DNA of 64,000 nucleotides from Bacillus sp. FJAT-49736. GTDB lineage: Bacteria; Bacillota; Bacilli; Bacillales; Bacillaceae_C. The stretch lies in assembly GCF_018343615.1 (NCBI RefSeq), contig NZ_JAGYPI010000001.1, positions 868,001 through 932,000 of the forward strand, in the 5' to 3' direction. A model generated the notes under the pieces. The model ran no database searches. It was not told where the DNA came from and saw nothing but the letters and a program-made list of their open reading frames with translations. The translations under genes were made by a program, and so were the position numbers. Positions within the stretch are counted from its first letter, which is position 1. Each line of letters begins with the position of its first letter. Positions 48,340 to 58,222 of the stretch are shown one piece after another.

Positions 48340-49602
48340 ATGTTTCAACATTTAATGAACGCAGATAAACTTCAGCCAATTGTAGTGGAAACGGAAAAAC
48401 AAATTGCAGCTATTCATCAGCAAATTGATCAAAGGGTGGAAGAAAACCAGTTTAGGGTATTACAAAGCTTTCAAAACCATCGTGTCAGTGATACGCATTT
48501 TATTCCTTCAACCGGGTACGGATATGATGATATCGGACGGGATACGTTGGAAAAAATTTATGCACAAGTTTTTGGAGGAGAAGTAGGCTTAGTTCGCCCG
48601 CAAATTATTTCTGGTACACACGCTATTTCCATTGCTTTATTTGGTATTCTTCGTCCTGGCGATGAATTACTTTATATAACAGGAAAACCATATGACACGT
48701 TAGAGGAAATTGTCGGAATCCGAGGAAGCGGTAATGGTTCATTAAAAGAATTTAATATCCATTATAATAGTATCCCTTTAACTCCAAGTGGTCAGGTAGA
48801 TCTGGAAGCTGTTCGGAGCGCAATAAAGCCTAACACGAAAATGATCGGAATCCAAAGGTCGAAAGGATATGCGAACAGACCGTCTTTTACAATTGCTGAA
48901 ATAGAAGAAATGATATCCTTTGTAAAAAAAATCAAACCGGATACAGTGGTATTTGTTGATAATTGCTATGGTGAATTTGTTGAGACAAAAGAGCCATGTC
49001 ATGTAGGCGCTGATTTAATGGCCGGCTCTTTAATTAAAAATCCCGGGGGAGGAATTGCTAAAACAGGCGGATATCTCGTGGGTAAAAAAGAGTTCGTTGA
49101 GTCATGTTCTTATCGGATGACTTCACCGGGGATTGGCGCGGAAGCTGGTGCTTCTTTATATAGTCTCCAAGATATGTATCAAGGCTTCTTTCTAGCTCCG
49201 CATATTGTTGGACAGGCATTAAAAGGCGCAATTTTCACCTCGGCTATTCTACAAAAGTTTGGTATGAATACTCATCCAGCTTGGAATACATATAGAACCG
49301 ATTTAATTCAATCTGTTCAGTTTGATGACCCGGATAAAATGATTGAATTTTGTCAAGCTATCCAGTTCTCATCCCCTGTAAATTCATACGTAACGCCATA
49401 TCCTAGCTATATGCCAGGTTATGAAGATGATGTAATAATGGCAGCGGGTACTTTTATACAAGGTGCGAGCATGGAACTTACGGCAGATGGACCTCTGCGT
49501 CCCCCATACACTGCCTATGTGCAAGGTGGTTTAACCTATTCACACGTGAAAATCGCCATCTGCTCTGCATTAGACCGCTTAATGAATAAAGGGTTAGTTT
49601 AA
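48340..49602 (+). CDS. ynbB: PLP-dependent YnbB family protein (methionine gamma-lyase-like fold)
   Basis: A 420-residue protein of the YnbB/aluminium-resistance family (fold type I PLP enzyme). The likely PLP Lys is in SLIKNPGGGIAKTGGYLVG near residues 231-249. It sits downstream of hflX and, in B. subtilis, upstream of glnR. It has AAAGGAG before ATG 48340. The reaction is not established to my knowledge. No terminator is found between its stop and the repeat array that follows. Confidence 0.9.
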   Translation: MFQHLMNADKLQPIVVETEKQIAAIHQQIDQRVEENQFRVLQSFQNHRVSDTHFIPSTGYGYDDIGRDTLEKIYAQVFGGEVGLVRPQIISGTHAISIALFGILRPGDELLYITGKPYDTLEEIVGIRGSGNGSLKEFNIHYNSIPLTPSGQVDLEAVRSAIKPNTKMIGIQRSKGYANRPSFTIAEIEEMISFVKKIKPDTVVFVDNCYGEFVETKEPCHVGADLMAGSLIKNPGGGIAKTGGYLVGKKEFVESCSYRMTSPGIGAEAGASLYSLQDMYQGFFLAPHIVGQALKGAIFTSAILQKFGMNTHPAWNTYRTDLIQSVQFDDPDKMIEFCQAIQFSSPVNSYVTPYPSYMPGYEDDVIMAAGTFIQGASMELTADGPLRPPYTAYVQGGLTYSHVKIAICSALDRLMNKGLV

Positions 49603-49762
49603 TAAATATCGAGATGACTTTTATTGTCCTAAAGGAGAAAAAAGGTCAAATCACTGAATCATTTGCAATTTTTACGCCACAATATTCTCAAATTACATAA
49701 TTCTTTGTCTAGAGAAAAGATATTTTTTAATGCTTTGGGTGGTAATACCAAGCTTAAAAGAA

Positions 49763-50893
49763 ACCGAAATTTTGTAACCAGGCGATGATTAGGGTAATCA
49801 ATCGGGATATAGGTGCCCGAAAAGGAGTAACAAGGGGACAAATGGGAACCAAACGAGGGAATAGGTGCCGAAATCGAGTGACAAAGGGACAAAAGGGAAT
49901 CAAACACGGGGATAGATGCCCGAAATGGAGCCGCAAGAGGAAAAAGGGTAACCAATCGAGGGGTTAGGTGCCCGAAATGGAGCCGCAAGAGGAAAAAGGG
50001 TAACCAATCGAGGAGTTAGGTGCCCGAAATCGAATGACAAGAGGAGAAAAGGGAACCAAACACGGGGATAGATGCCCGAAATGGAGCCGCAAGAGGAAAA
50101 AGGGTAACCAATCGAGGGGTTAGGTGCCCGAAATCGAATGACAAGGGTACAAAAGGGAACCAAACACGGGTATAGATGCCCGAAATAGAGCCGCAAGAGG
50201 AAAAAGGGTAGCCAATCGAGTGGTTCGGTGCCCGAAAAGGGATAACAAGGGGACAAAAGGGAACCAAACACGGGAATAGATGCCCGAAATGGAGCCGCAA
50301 GAGGAAAAAGGGTAACCAATCGAGGGGTTAGGTGCCCGAAATGGAGCCGCAAGAGGAAAAAGGGTAACCAATCAAGGAGTTAGGTACCGAAATCGAATGA
50401 CAAGGGTACAAAAGGGAACCAAGCACGGGTATAGATGCCCGAAATGGAGCCGCAAGAGGAAAAAGGGTAGCCAATCGAGTGGTTCGGTGCCCGAAAAGAG
50501 ATAACAAGGGGACAAAAGGGAACCAAACACGGGTATAGATGCCCGAAATGTAGCTGCAAGAGGAAAAAGGGTAACCAATCGAGGGGTTAGGTGCCCGAAA
50601 TCGGATGACAAGAGGACAAAAGGGAACCAAACACGGGTATAGATGCCCGAAATGGTGCCGCAAAGGGAAAAAGGGTAACCAACCGAGGGGTTAGGTGCCC
50701 GAAATCGAATGACAAGAGGACAAAAGGGAACCAATCGAGGGGTTAGGTGCCCGAAATGGAGCCGCAAGAGGAAAAAGGGTAACCAATCGAGGAGTTAGGT
50801 GCCCGAAATCGAGCCACAAAAGGAAAGGGGGAACCAAACTAGGATATAGTTGCCCGAAAAGAAGTACCATTAGAAAAAAGGGAACAAACAGTA
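49763..50893. repeat. Tandem array of a 52-bp repeat, about 21-22 copies
   Basis: From 49815 to 50852 the motif GCCCGAAA (or CCGAAA in two slightly shorter units) recurs 21 times at 51-52-base spacing; a degenerate unit precedes it at about 49763. Two monomer types alternate: type A (GATGCCCGAAATGGAGCCGC ... CCAATCGAGG) and type B (GGTGCCCGAAATCGAATGAC ... CCAAACACGG), giving a partly 104-base higher-order period. The plus strand is strongly purine-rich (A and G). All minus frames are open for 80-150 codons; because 52 is 3x17+1, an ORF cycles through three frames, so these are products of the repeat, not genes. Nothing else was recognised between 49603 and 51009. Confidence 0.95.
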
Positions 50894-51009
50894 AAATGCA
50901 CTTCAAATTCGTATATACTCCAATCATTATCTTACAGATTGAAATATCTAGATCATTTCAGATATGGAAATAAAGTGATAATTTTATTAAGTCTAGACTT
51001 TAACAAAAG

Positions 51010-51052
51010 CACACTGTGATTTTATATGTGAAATCCAGTGTGTTTTTTTTTG
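51010..51052 (+). terminator. Strong terminator between repeat array and glnR
   Basis: Arms CACACTG-GATTT and AAATC-CAGTGTG pair over 12 bases with one bulged T; the loop is TATATGTG and nine T follow. It faces plus, so it ends transcripts from the ynbB/array side. Confidence 0.85.
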
Positions 51053-51137
51053 CTATTTGATAGTTTGCACTTCTAAAGTAAACCCGTAACTAAAAGAAGT
51101 AATCGACAATAAAAAAGTTTCCATGAAATAATTTTCA

Positions 51138-51154
51138 TGTTAGAAATACTAACA
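51138..51154. promoter_or_regulatory. GlnR box 1
   Basis: TGTTAGAAATACTAACA is a perfect match to TGTNAN7TNACA and a perfect palindrome. It lies just upstream of the minus-35 of glnRA. Confidence 0.9.
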
Positions 51155-51159
51155 TGAGT

Positions 51160-51188
51160 TTGACAATTTTTCTTACATTGAATATAAT
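51160..51188 (+). promoter_or_regulatory. glnRA promoter with GlnR box 2 in the spacer
   Basis: TTGACA (51160-51165) and TATAAT (51183-51188) are both consensus with a 17-base spacer. GlnR box 2, TGACAATTTTTCTTACA (51161-51177, one mismatch to TGTNAN7TNACA), overlaps the minus-35 and the spacer, so GlnR would block RNA polymerase. The two-operator layout is that of B. subtilis glnRA. Confidence 0.88.
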
Positions 51189-51222
51189 CTTAAATAAGAA
51201 AGGGAGAAGGGGGAAATCAAAT

Positions 51223-51627
51223 ATGACGAAAAAAGAAATCCGTCGTTCTATGGCAATCTTACCAATTAGTACTGTTATGCAATTAACTGAGCTCTCCGCA
51301 CGTCAAATTAGATATTATGAAGAACATCAGTTGATCTCTCCTTCTCGTTCTGAAGGTAATCGTCGCCTTTATTCATTAAACGATGTCGATATGCTTTTAG
51401 AAATTAAAGAGTTTTTAGATCAAGGAATTAATATGGCTGGCATTAAACAGATACTCGCTATGAAGGTAACGAATAATGAAGCAGAGACTGCTCAACTTAC
51501 AGAAGAAAATAAAACAATTATTACGGATGAACAAATTCGCCGAGTACTAAGGGAAGAAATGCTGCAGGCTGGAAGATTTCAGCGCCCTTCTATGAAACAA
51601 AATGAAGTACCGAGATTTTATCATTAA
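51223..51627 (+). CDS. glnR: Nitrogen repressor GlnR (MerR family)
   Basis: A 134-residue MerR-type repressor of glnRA and other nitrogen genes, activated by glutamine-bound glutamine synthetase. The start is ATG 51223 after AGGGGG; the ATG at 51154 lies within the promoter. The winged helix has STVMQLTELSARQIRYYEEH (about 16-35) and SEGNRRLYSLNDV; the C-terminal tail senses GlnA. It is autoregulated through the two boxes upstream and co-transcribed with glnA. Confidence 0.95.
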   Translation: MTKKEIRRSMAILPISTVMQLTELSARQIRYYEEHQLISPSRSEGNRRLYSLNDVDMLLEIKEFLDQGINMAGIKQILAMKVTNNEAETAQLTEENKTIITDEQIRRVLREEMLQAGRFQRPSMKQNEVPRFYH

Positions 51628-51684
51628 AAACTCAAGTAAGTTTTAATTTACAAAAATAATTTATCCTATAGGAGGATGGGTCAA

Positions 51685-53019
51685 GTGTCAAAGTATAGTC
51701 GTGAGGATATTATTCGTATTGCCGAAGAAGAAAATGTTAAGTTTATTCGTCTCCAATTTACAGATATTTTAGGAACAATCAAAAACGTTGAGATTCCTCT
51801 AAGTCAATTAGGGAAGGCTTTAGATAATAAAATGATGTTTGACGGTTCTTCTATAGAAGGATTTGTTCGTATTGAAGAGTCCGATATGTATTTATATCCG
51901 GATTTGGATACTTGGGTTGTTTTTCCGTGGACTGCAGAAAAGGGAAAAGTAGCAAGATTAATTTGCGATATTTATAATCCAGATGGAACACCGTTTGAAG
52001 GTGACCCTAGAAATAACTTAAAACGAGTTCTTAAGGAGATGGAGGAGTTAGGCTTTACTGATTTCAACCTTGGACCAGAACCGGAATTTTTCTTATTTAA
52101 GTTAGATCAAAATGGTGAGCCTACCCTTGAACTAAATGATAATGGCGGATATTTTGACCTTGCCCCAACAGATTTAGGGGAGAACTGTCGTCGTGATATA
52201 GTACTTGAACTAGAAGAGATGGGATTTGAAGTAGAAGCTTCCCATCATGAGGTTGCACCAGGTCAACATGAAATTGACTTTAAATATGCGGACGCAATTA
52301 AGGCTTGCGATGATATTCAGACCTTTAAATTAGTAGTTAAAACAATCGCCCGTAAGCATGGTTTACATGCAACCTTCATGCCTAAACCGTTATTTGGAGT
52401 TGCAGGATCCGGAATGCATTGCAATCTATCCTTATTCAAAAATGGTAAGAATGCCTTTTTTGATACAAAAGGAGAACTTCAGCTAAGTGAAGTTGCATAT
52501 CAATTTATTGCTGGTGTCATTAAGCATGCAACAAACTTTACAGCTGTAACAAATCCAACAGTAAATTCCTATAAGCGTCTTGTTCCTGGATATGAGGCAC
52601 CTTGTTATGTTGCTTGGTCTGCACAAAATCGCAGTCCTTTAATTCGAATTCCTGCATCTCGCGGATTAAGTACTCGTATCGAAGTTCGAAGTGTGGATCC
52701 ATCCGCAAATCCATACTTGGCAATGGCAGTATTATTAAAATCTGGATTAGACGGAATTAAAAATAATTTGAAGGCTCCAGCACCTGTTGACCGAAATATC
52801 TATGTAATGAATAAACAAGAGCGTGAAGAAGCAGGAATCATTGACTTACCAGCAACACTATTCCATGCATTAGGAAATCTAAAATCGGATGAAGTAATGG
52901 TTAATGCACTTGGTGATCATATTCTTGAGCATTTCCTTGAAGCGAAGGAAATTGAATGGGATATGTTCCGCACACAAGTCCATCCTTGGGAAAGAGAACA
53001 ATATTTAAGCATATATTAA
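51685..53019 (+). CDS. glnA: Glutamine synthetase, type I alpha
   Basis: ATP-dependent glutamine synthesis from glutamate and ammonia; also a trigger enzyme that activates GlnR and binds TnrA. The start is GTG 51685, with GGAGG 9 bases before; ATG 51676 overlaps that site. The protein has 444 residues, the same as B. subtilis GlnA. Metal and substrate motifs [37 protein letters not shown] and [10 protein letters not shown] are intact, and the regulatory Arg region [13 protein letters not shown] is present. Confidence 0.98.
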   Translation: MSKYSREDIIRIAEEENVKFIRLQFTDILGTIKNVEIPLSQLGKALDNKMMFDGSSIEGFVRIEESDMYLYPDLDTWVVFPWTAEKGKVARLICDIYNPDGTPFEGDPRNNLKRVLKEMEELGFTDFNLGPEPEFFLFKLDQNGEPTLELNDNGGYFDLAPTDLGENCRRDIVLELEEMGFEVEASHHEVAPGQHEIDFKYADAIKACDDIQTFKLVVKTIARKHGLHATFMPKPLFGVAGSGMHCNLSLFKNGKNAFFDTKGELQLSEVAYQFIAGVIKHATNFTAVTNPTVNSYKRLVPGYEAPCYVAWSAQNRSPLIRIPASRGLSTRIEVRSVDPSANPYLAMAVLLKSGLDGIKNNLKAPAPVDRNIYVMNKQEREEAGIIDLPATLFHALGNLKSDEVMVNALGDHILEHFLEAKEIEWDMFRTQVHPWEREQYLSIY

Positions 53020-53025
53020 TAGAGG

Positions 53026-53066
53026 AACCCCTTGATACCTTAGGTATACAAGGGGTTTTTTTATTA
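53026..53066 (+). terminator. Intrinsic terminator after glnA
   Basis: Arms AACCCCTTG-ATACC and GGTAT-CAAGGGGTT pair with one bulged A and a 3-base loop, followed by T7. Confidence 0.92.
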
Positions 53067-53142
53067 TAAAAATCAATATTGGTATACAAAAACTTTTACA
53101 TTGTTTCAGTTGAAATACAAATACTATGTCCAAAGGGGTGAA

Positions 53143-53322
53143 ATGGTTATGAAATGGAATGAAGAAGCAGCTCCAAACAATAATATTCCTTCTGAAGTAC
53201 TCCAAACCTCAAAATTTGCTTCAGATGAACAAAAAGATCATGAATTTTCAGAGGAGCTATCAGACGGTGGAGAAAGAGACGAAGCAATCAAAAGACAAAT
53301 GAAAAATAATCGCAAAATGTAG
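53143..53322 (+). CDS. Small hydrophilic protein of unknown function
   Basis: A 59-residue (or 57-residue, from ATG 53149) protein, rich in Glu, Asn and Lys, with AAAGGGGTG upstream. Sequence KWNEEAAPNNNIPSEVLQTS, then a very acidic stretch and KRQMKNNRKM at the end. It has the look of a small spore-associated or intrinsically disordered protein, but I do not recognise it. It lies between the glnA terminator and its own terminator. Confidence 0.55.
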   Translation: MVMKWNEEAAPNNNIPSEVLQTSKFASDEQKDHEFSEELSDGGERDEAIKRQMKNNRKM

Positions 53323-53348
53323 CACCGTGTTGGGTGCTATTTTTTTGT
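53320..53348 (+). terminator. Intrinsic terminator after the small hydrophilic gene
   Basis: Stem TAGCACC/GGTGCTA, beginning in the stop codon, with a 6-base loop and T7. Confidence 0.88.
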
Positions 53349-53504
53349 CTTTATATCTAAAAATAAAGAGGAATGGCGTTTAGAAATGAAGAATAAAATA
53401 TATAAGAGTTTTGATTTCTTAAAATAAAATATATTAAAAGATATTCATGTAGATACTTTGGACAAGCATAAGATAATACTACTAAAGTGGAGAGGTGGTG
53501 TATT

Positions 53505-53744
53505 ATGCTACAGATATATGATGTTGCTATTATTCCTTTAATTATTGGGGTGGTAGAATTATTTAAAAGAGCTGGATTGTCTAAAAAGTATTCTCCATTC
53601 ATTGCTGTTATACTCGGGCTTTTATTTGGAATATTTTATGTAAGTGGTAGTATAAAAGAGGGAATCATTATTGGTTTAATGCTAGGTTTATCTGCAAGTG
53701 GTTTATATAGCGGCACTAAAAACATGACGAAGGGGGACAAATAA
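53505..53744 (+). CDS. Small holin-like membrane protein
   Basis: A 79-residue protein with two to three membrane segments (IIPLIIGVVELFKRA, FIAVILGLLFGIFYV and IIIGLMLGLSASGLY) and a charged KNMTKGDK tail. The start is ATG 53505 after AGAGGTGG. The overall plan resembles phage holins of about 80-90 residues with a short charged C-terminus. No phage gene is next to it, so it could be a domesticated holin or an unrelated small membrane protein. Confidence 0.55.
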   Translation: MLQIYDVAIIPLIIGVVELFKRAGLSKKYSPFIAVILGLLFGIFYVSGSIKEGIIIGLMLGLSASGLYSGTKNMTKGDK

Positions 53745-53793
53745 CGTCTCTAGTAAAATGTTTTTCTGCTGTATTTTTCGGTAGAGTTAAAGA

Positions 53794-53841
53794 AAAATCA
53801 AACCCCAAAAGGAATATGGATTCCCTTTGGGGTTTGATTTT
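53794..53841. terminator. Bidirectional terminator between the holin-like gene and lexA
   Basis: Arms of 21 bases (AAAATCAAACCCC.../...GGGGTTTGATTTT) pair with a single mismatch around a 6-base loop. A- and T-runs on each flank serve both strands. The lexA stop codon lies in its right arm. Confidence 0.92.
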
Positions 53842-54463
53842 AGTGAATTACTTGCCTATAAAGTCCAATCACTTTGCCAAGGATAGTAACATTTGGTAAT
53901 ATAATAGGTTCCATTGTAGAGTTTTCAGGTTGGAGACGAATGTAATCTCTTTCTTTAAAAAACCTTTTTACTGTAGCTTCATCTTCCTCGGTCATTGCTA
54001 CTACAATATCTCCATTGTTTGCTGTCTGCTGTTGTCGAACTACTACATAATCACCATCCAGGATTCCTGCTTCGATCATACTTTCTCCAACGATTTCAAG
54101 CATAAATACATTTTCGTCTGCAGGTGCAATATGCTCCGGAAGAGGAAAATACTCTTCTACATTTTCGATAGCTGTAATAGGCAATCCTGCGGTAACCTTT
54201 CCTACTAGAGGAACATTCACAATGTTTTGTCGTGGAATTGTATCCTCCATTAGGTCGAGAACCTCAATTGCTCTTGGTTTTGTCGGGTCCCGGCGGATCA
54301 AACCTTTGCTTTCTAGTCTGGAAAGATGTCCGTGCACGGTTGAACTGGAAGCTAGTCCAACTGCCTCACCAATTTCACGTACTGATGGCGGGTATCCCTT
54401 CATTTTCACTTCTTGTTTAATAAAATCTAAAATATCCTGCTGCCTTTTTGAAAGTTTTGTCAT
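53840..54463 (-). CDS. lexA: SOS repressor LexA
   Basis: A 207-residue transcriptional repressor of the DNA-damage response. The N-terminal winged HTH (residues about 1-65) has [20 protein letters not shown]; the cleavage site is Ala92-Gly93 in GKVTAGLPI, and the catalytic Ser128 (GESMIEAG) and Lys166 (DEATVKRFF) form the self-cleavage dyad. It is transcribed leftwards and is divergent from yneA, with three LexA boxes in the shared 160-base region. Confidence 0.97.
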   Translation of the reverse strand: MTKLSKRQQDILDFIKQEVKMKGYPPSVREIGEAVGLASSSTVHGHLSRLESKGLIRRDPTKPRAIEVLDLMEDTIPRQNIVNVPLVGKVTAGLPITAIENVEEYFPLPEHIAPADENVFMLEIVGESMIEAGILDGDYVVVRQQQTANNGDIVVAMTEEDEATVKRFFKERDYIRLQPENSTMEPIILPNVTILGKVIGLYRQVIH

Positions 54464-54507
54464 ATTTTACACCTCAACGATCGAAGATTCGACTTATTAT
54501 TAATTTC

Positions 54508-54536
54508 ATTATAGCATTACATTTCCAGATATACAA
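54508..54536 (-). promoter_or_regulatory. lexA promoter
   Basis: On the minus strand, TTGTAT (54536-54531) and TATAAT (54513-54508) with a 17-base spacer; the LexA box at 54534-54547 overlaps the minus-35. Confidence 0.75.
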
Positions 54537-54547
54537 ACATAAGTTCG
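54534..54547. promoter_or_regulatory. LexA box (lexA-proximal)
   Basis: CAAACATAAGTTCG, a good match to CGAACRNRYGTTYC, overlapping the lexA minus-35. Confidence 0.72.
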
Positions 54548-54554
54548 AAAAATG

Positions 54555-54584
54555 TTGACAACAAACAAATGTTCTTATTATAAT
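54555..54584 (+). promoter_or_regulatory. yneA promoter
   Basis: TTGACA (54555-54560) and TATAAT (54579-54584), both consensus, spacer 18. A LexA box lies inside the spacer. Confidence 0.85.
54562..54575. promoter_or_regulatory. LexA box in the yneA promoter spacer
   Basis: CAAACAAATGTTCT, matching the GTTC half and most of the other, between the minus-35 and minus-10 of yneA. Confidence 0.68.
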
Positions 54585-54596
54585 TAAGTCAATAAA

Positions 54597-54610
54597 CGAA
54601 CATACATTCG
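54597..54610. promoter_or_regulatory. LexA box (yneA-proximal)
   Basis: CGAACATACATTCG, a near-palindrome with a perfect CGAACAT half, just before the yneA ribosome site. Confidence 0.8.
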
Positions 54611-54624
54611 AAAGAGGCGGTTTT

Positions 54625-54948
54625 ATGTTATTGTTATGGAAAAAATATTCATATGCTATTATTCTACTTGTTCTTTCATTCATACTTGGATTTTTTATGA
54701 TATTACAGTTGGAGGATCACTCCAAAGACTATGAACATATTACGGTATCGGAAGGTCAAACATTGTGGGAAATTGCAGATATGTATAAAATTAAAAATGG
54801 CATGTCCCATACGGAATTTATTAAATGGGTGCAAGATGAAAATGGTTTAGGCTCCACTGATATTAAGGAAGGACAAAGTATTGTAATTCCAATAAAAATA
54901 AAAGATAAGGTTGAAAATGTACAACAATTAGCTTCAGATGCAAAGTAG
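54625..54948 (+). CDS. yneA: SOS cell-division inhibitor YneA
   Basis: A 107-residue membrane protein that blocks division after DNA damage. One membrane helix (residues about 8-27, YSYAIILLVLSFILGFFMIL) is followed by an extracytoplasmic LysM domain (ITVSEGQTLWEIADMYKI ... GQSIVIP). ATG 54625 follows AGAGGCGG. It is divergent from lexA and is directly LexA-controlled by the boxes at 54562 and 54597. yneB follows 10 bases after the stop. Confidence 0.93.
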   Translation: MLLLWKKYSYAIILLVLSFILGFFMILQLEDHSKDYEHITVSEGQTLWEIADMYKIKNGMSHTEFIKWVQDENGLGSTDIKEGQSIVIPIKIKDKVENVQQLASDAK

Positions 54949-54952
54949 GTAG

Positions 54953-55606
<654 letters not shown>

Positions 55607-55615
55607 TTTTTTTTG

Positions 55616-55650
55616 TAGCTCCTTTCTTGATAAAGGGCTATTTTTTTAGT
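55616..55650 (+). terminator. Intrinsic terminator after yneB
   Basis: Arms TAGC-CCTTT and AAAGG-GCTA (one bulged T) with a short loop, followed by T7. Confidence 0.82.
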
Positions 55651-55713
55651 AACATAACCTTTATTAATGTAGTATAGATAGGATTTTTATCCTTCAAAAA
55701 AGGAGAAAAAATA

Positions 55714-55944
55714 ATGCTTTCAAAAGATAAAATTGCAAGAATTAATGAATTGGCTAAAAAGTCAAAGGAGAGTGGATTGAGCGAGGCTGAAGCAAAAGAA
55801 CAATCAAAGCTAAGAAGAGAGTATTTAGAATCTTTTCGTTCATCAATGAAAAATACAATAGAAAAAGTAAAAGTTTTTGATCCTAACGGAGATGAAGTAA
55901 CTCCAAAGAAACTCCGTGACCTTCAAAATAAAAGACTTCATTAA
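55714..55944 (+). CDS. ynzC: DUF896 protein YnzC
   Basis: A 76-residue helical-hairpin protein of the DUF896/YnzC family (sequence LSKDKIARINELAKKSKESG then LSEAEAKEQSKLRREYLESF). In B. subtilis it lies in the yneA-yneB-ynzC SOS operon. Here a clear terminator separates it from yneB, so its SOS control is uncertain. ATG 55714 follows AAAAGGAG. Confidence 0.93.
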   Translation: MLSKDKIARINELAKKSKESGLSEAEAKEQSKLRREYLESFRSSMKNTIEKVKVFDPNGDEVTPKKLRDLQNKRLH

Positions 55945-56055
55945 ATTAAGCTTTTAAATATTTTTTGAAAATAGATGGTAATTTATTGAGTTAATGAGAT
56001 AAACATAAGATAATATTAAGTTGAACGTTACTTTATTTAGAGAGGATGCATAATA

Positions 56056-58062
56056 TTGTTTGATAATACAGATAACCTAGCTGTTACGACCATACGGACA
56101 CTTTCCATTGATGCTATTGAAAAGGCAAATTCAGGCCACCCTGGTTTACCTATGGGAGCTGCTCCAATGGCATACACGCTATGGACTCGTTACATGAATC
56201 ATAATCCAAAGAATCCAAGCTGGTTTAACCGGGATCGCTTTGTCTTATCAGCGGGACATGGTTCCATGCTCTTATATAGTTTGTTGCACTTGTCAGGGTA
56301 CGACCTTAGCATGGAGGAATTAAAGAATTTCCGTCAATGGGGAAGTAAGACACCTGGACATCCGGAATTTGGTCATACTCCAGGGGTTGAAGCTACAACA
56401 GGTCCACTTGGCCAAGGTATTGCTATGGCAGTGGGTATGGCAATGGCTGAACGTCATCTTGCTGGTATTTATAATAAAGATAATTTTGAATTAGTTAATC
56501 ATTATACATATACCCTTTGTGGTGATGGCGATTTAATGGAGGGCATTTCAAGCGAAGCTGCATCTTTAGCTGCTCATTTGAAGCTGGGCCGATTGGTTGT
56601 TTTATATGATTCCAATGATATTTCCTTAGACGGTGACCTAGATAAATCCTTCTCAGAAAGTATTGAAGGTCGCTTTAAGTCATATGGTTGGCAGTATATT
56701 CGTGTTGAGGATGGCAATGATTTTGCAGCAATTGCTAAAGCAATAGAAGAGGCGAAATCTGATGTTAACCGTCCTACCATGATAGAGGTTAAAACAGTTA
56801 TTGGATATGGTTCACCAAATAAATCAGGAAAATCTGCCGTTCATGGTGCACCACTTGGTGCTGATGAGCTTAAATTAACGAAAGAGTTTTATAAGTGGAC
56901 ATTTGAGCAAGATTTCCATGTTCCATCTGAAGTGTATGATCGCTTTAATGAAATGATTGTAGAAGCAGGGGCAAGAAAAGAAGAGGAATGGAATCAATTA
57001 TTCGATGAATATAAGACGAAATATCCTGAATTAGCTTCTCAACTGGAATTGTCATTAAGAGGTGAGCTTCCTTCTAATTGGGATAAAGATATCCCTGTCT
57101 ATGAAGAAGGCAAGAGTATAGCAAGCCGCGCTTCAAGCGGTGAAGTTTTAAATGCTATTGCAAAAAATGTACCTACTTTCTTTGGAGGATCTGCTGATCT
57201 TGCCGGTTCCAATAATACAATGATAAAAGGAGAAAAAGATTTCGCTCCTGAATCATTTGATGGACGAAATATTTGGTTTGGCGTTCGCGAATTTGCAATG
57301 GGTGCAGCATTAAATGGTATGGCACTTCATGGTGGAGTACAAGTGTATGGAGGTACATTCTTTGTATTCTCTGATTACTTAAGGCCGGCAATTCGATTAG
57401 CTGCCCTTATGAAATTACCAGTTACGTACGTATTTACTCACGACAGTATTGCAGTTGGAGAAGATGGTCCGACACATGAACCGGTCGAACAATTAGCAGC
57501 AATAAGAGCAATGCCAAATGTTTCTGTCATTCGTCCTGCAGATGGTAATGAAGCAGCTGCCGCATGGAGAGCAGCATTAACATCCAAGGACAAACCAACA
57601 GCTCTTGTTTTAACTCGTCAAGGGTTGCCAACTCTGAAATTAACTGCTGAAAAAGCAAATACCGGAGTTGAAAAAGGTGCTTATATTGTTTCGCCTTCTA
57701 AAAATGAAACCGCAGATGTGCTTCTTTTAGCTTCAGGCTCTGAAGTATATCTTGCAGTTGAGGCACAGACAGCACTCCAAAAAGAAGGTATTGATGCTTC
57801 CGTTATCAGTATGCCTTCATGGGATCGTTTTGAAAAGCAAAGTAAGGAATATAAAGAATCAATCCTACCGAAGTCTGTTAAGAAAAGATTTGCTATTGAA
57901 ATGGCTTCTCCATTTGGATGGGACCGCTACGTGGGTGATGAAGGAGAAATCTTAGCTATTGAAGGCTTTGGTGCTTCTGCTCCTGGTGGAAAAATAATGG
58001 AGGAATACGGATTTACGGTTGAAAATGTAGTGAAAAATGTGAAGAATCTTTTACAAAAATAA
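56056..58062 (+). CDS. tkt: Transketolase
   Basis: Thiamine-diphosphate enzyme of the pentose-phosphate pathway, 668 residues. Start TTG 56056 ([17 protein letters not shown]) has AGAGGATG upstream. The N-terminal [15 protein letters not shown] and the ThDP motif [14 protein letters not shown] with SND are visible; the central [20 protein letters not shown] and [15 protein letters not shown] contain the catalytic His and Glu. Only one tkt is in the window. Confidence 0.97.
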   Translation: MFDNTDNLAVTTIRTLSIDAIEKANSGHPGLPMGAAPMAYTLWTRYMNHNPKNPSWFNRDRFVLSAGHGSMLLYSLLHLSGYDLSMEELKNFRQWGSKTPGHPEFGHTPGVEATTGPLGQGIAMAVGMAMAERHLAGIYNKDNFELVNHYTYTLCGDGDLMEGISSEAASLAAHLKLGRLVVLYDSNDISLDGDLDKSFSESIEGRFKSYGWQYIRVEDGNDFAAIAKAIEEAKSDVNRPTMIEVKTVIGYGSPNKSGKSAVHGAPLGADELKLTKEFYKWTFEQDFHVPSEVYDRFNEMIVEAGARKEEEWNQLFDEYKTKYPELASQLELSLRGELPSNWDKDIPVYEEGKSIASRASSGEVLNAIAKNVPTFFGGSADLAGSNNTMIKGEKDFAPESFDGRNIWFGVREFAMGAALNGMALHGGVQVYGGTFFVFSDYLRPAIRLAALMKLPVTYVFTHDSIAVGEDGPTHEPVEQLAAIRAMPNVSVIRPADGNEAAAAWRAALTSKDKPTALVLTRQGLPTLKLTAEKANTGVEKGAYIVSPSKNETADVLLLASGSEVYLAVEAQTALQKEGIDASVISMPSWDRFEKQSKEYKESILPKSVKKRFAIEMASPFGWDRYVGDEGEILAIEGFGASAPGGKIMEEYGFTVENVVKNVKNLLQK

Positions 58063-58071
58063 AAGGTCAGG

Positions 58072-58101
58072 AAAACACGCATTCAATGCGTGTTTTTTGT
58101 T
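58072..58101 (+). terminator. Intrinsic terminator after tkt
   Basis: Stem AAAACACGCAT/ATGCGTGTTTT with a 3-base loop and T-rich tail. Confidence 0.92.
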
Positions 58102-58222
58102 TTGGGAGTTAAACATCTATGTTGCGCCAGCGTACTGTAATTTTCCATTAATTTTGAGTCATATCATAACGATTAAAAGGGAAACTTTTATTAAATGATA
58201 TTTTTACTGAGAGGATACCCTT

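Noticed and set aside
49815-50860. Relation of the array to the MITE-like elements through the shared string AGATGCCCGA
   Set aside because: The match is about 10 bases and the flanks differ completely; probably chance.
49763-50893. CRISPR array
   Set aside because: Units are contiguous and similar throughout; there are no unique spacers between short identical repeats and no cas genes.
49659-50927. Many overlapping ORFs of 60-150 codons, mostly on the minus strand, with FGHLTPRLV-like repeats
   Set aside because: They come from the 52-bp tandem array: the unit lacks stops in several frames and its length is 3n+1, so each ORF cycles through the three frames of the unit. They have no ribosome sites or family likeness.
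53930-54503. Plus-strand ORFs opposite lexA
   Set aside because: They are antisense shadows of lexA, without ribosome sites, and the strand already carries the yneA promoter only from 54555.
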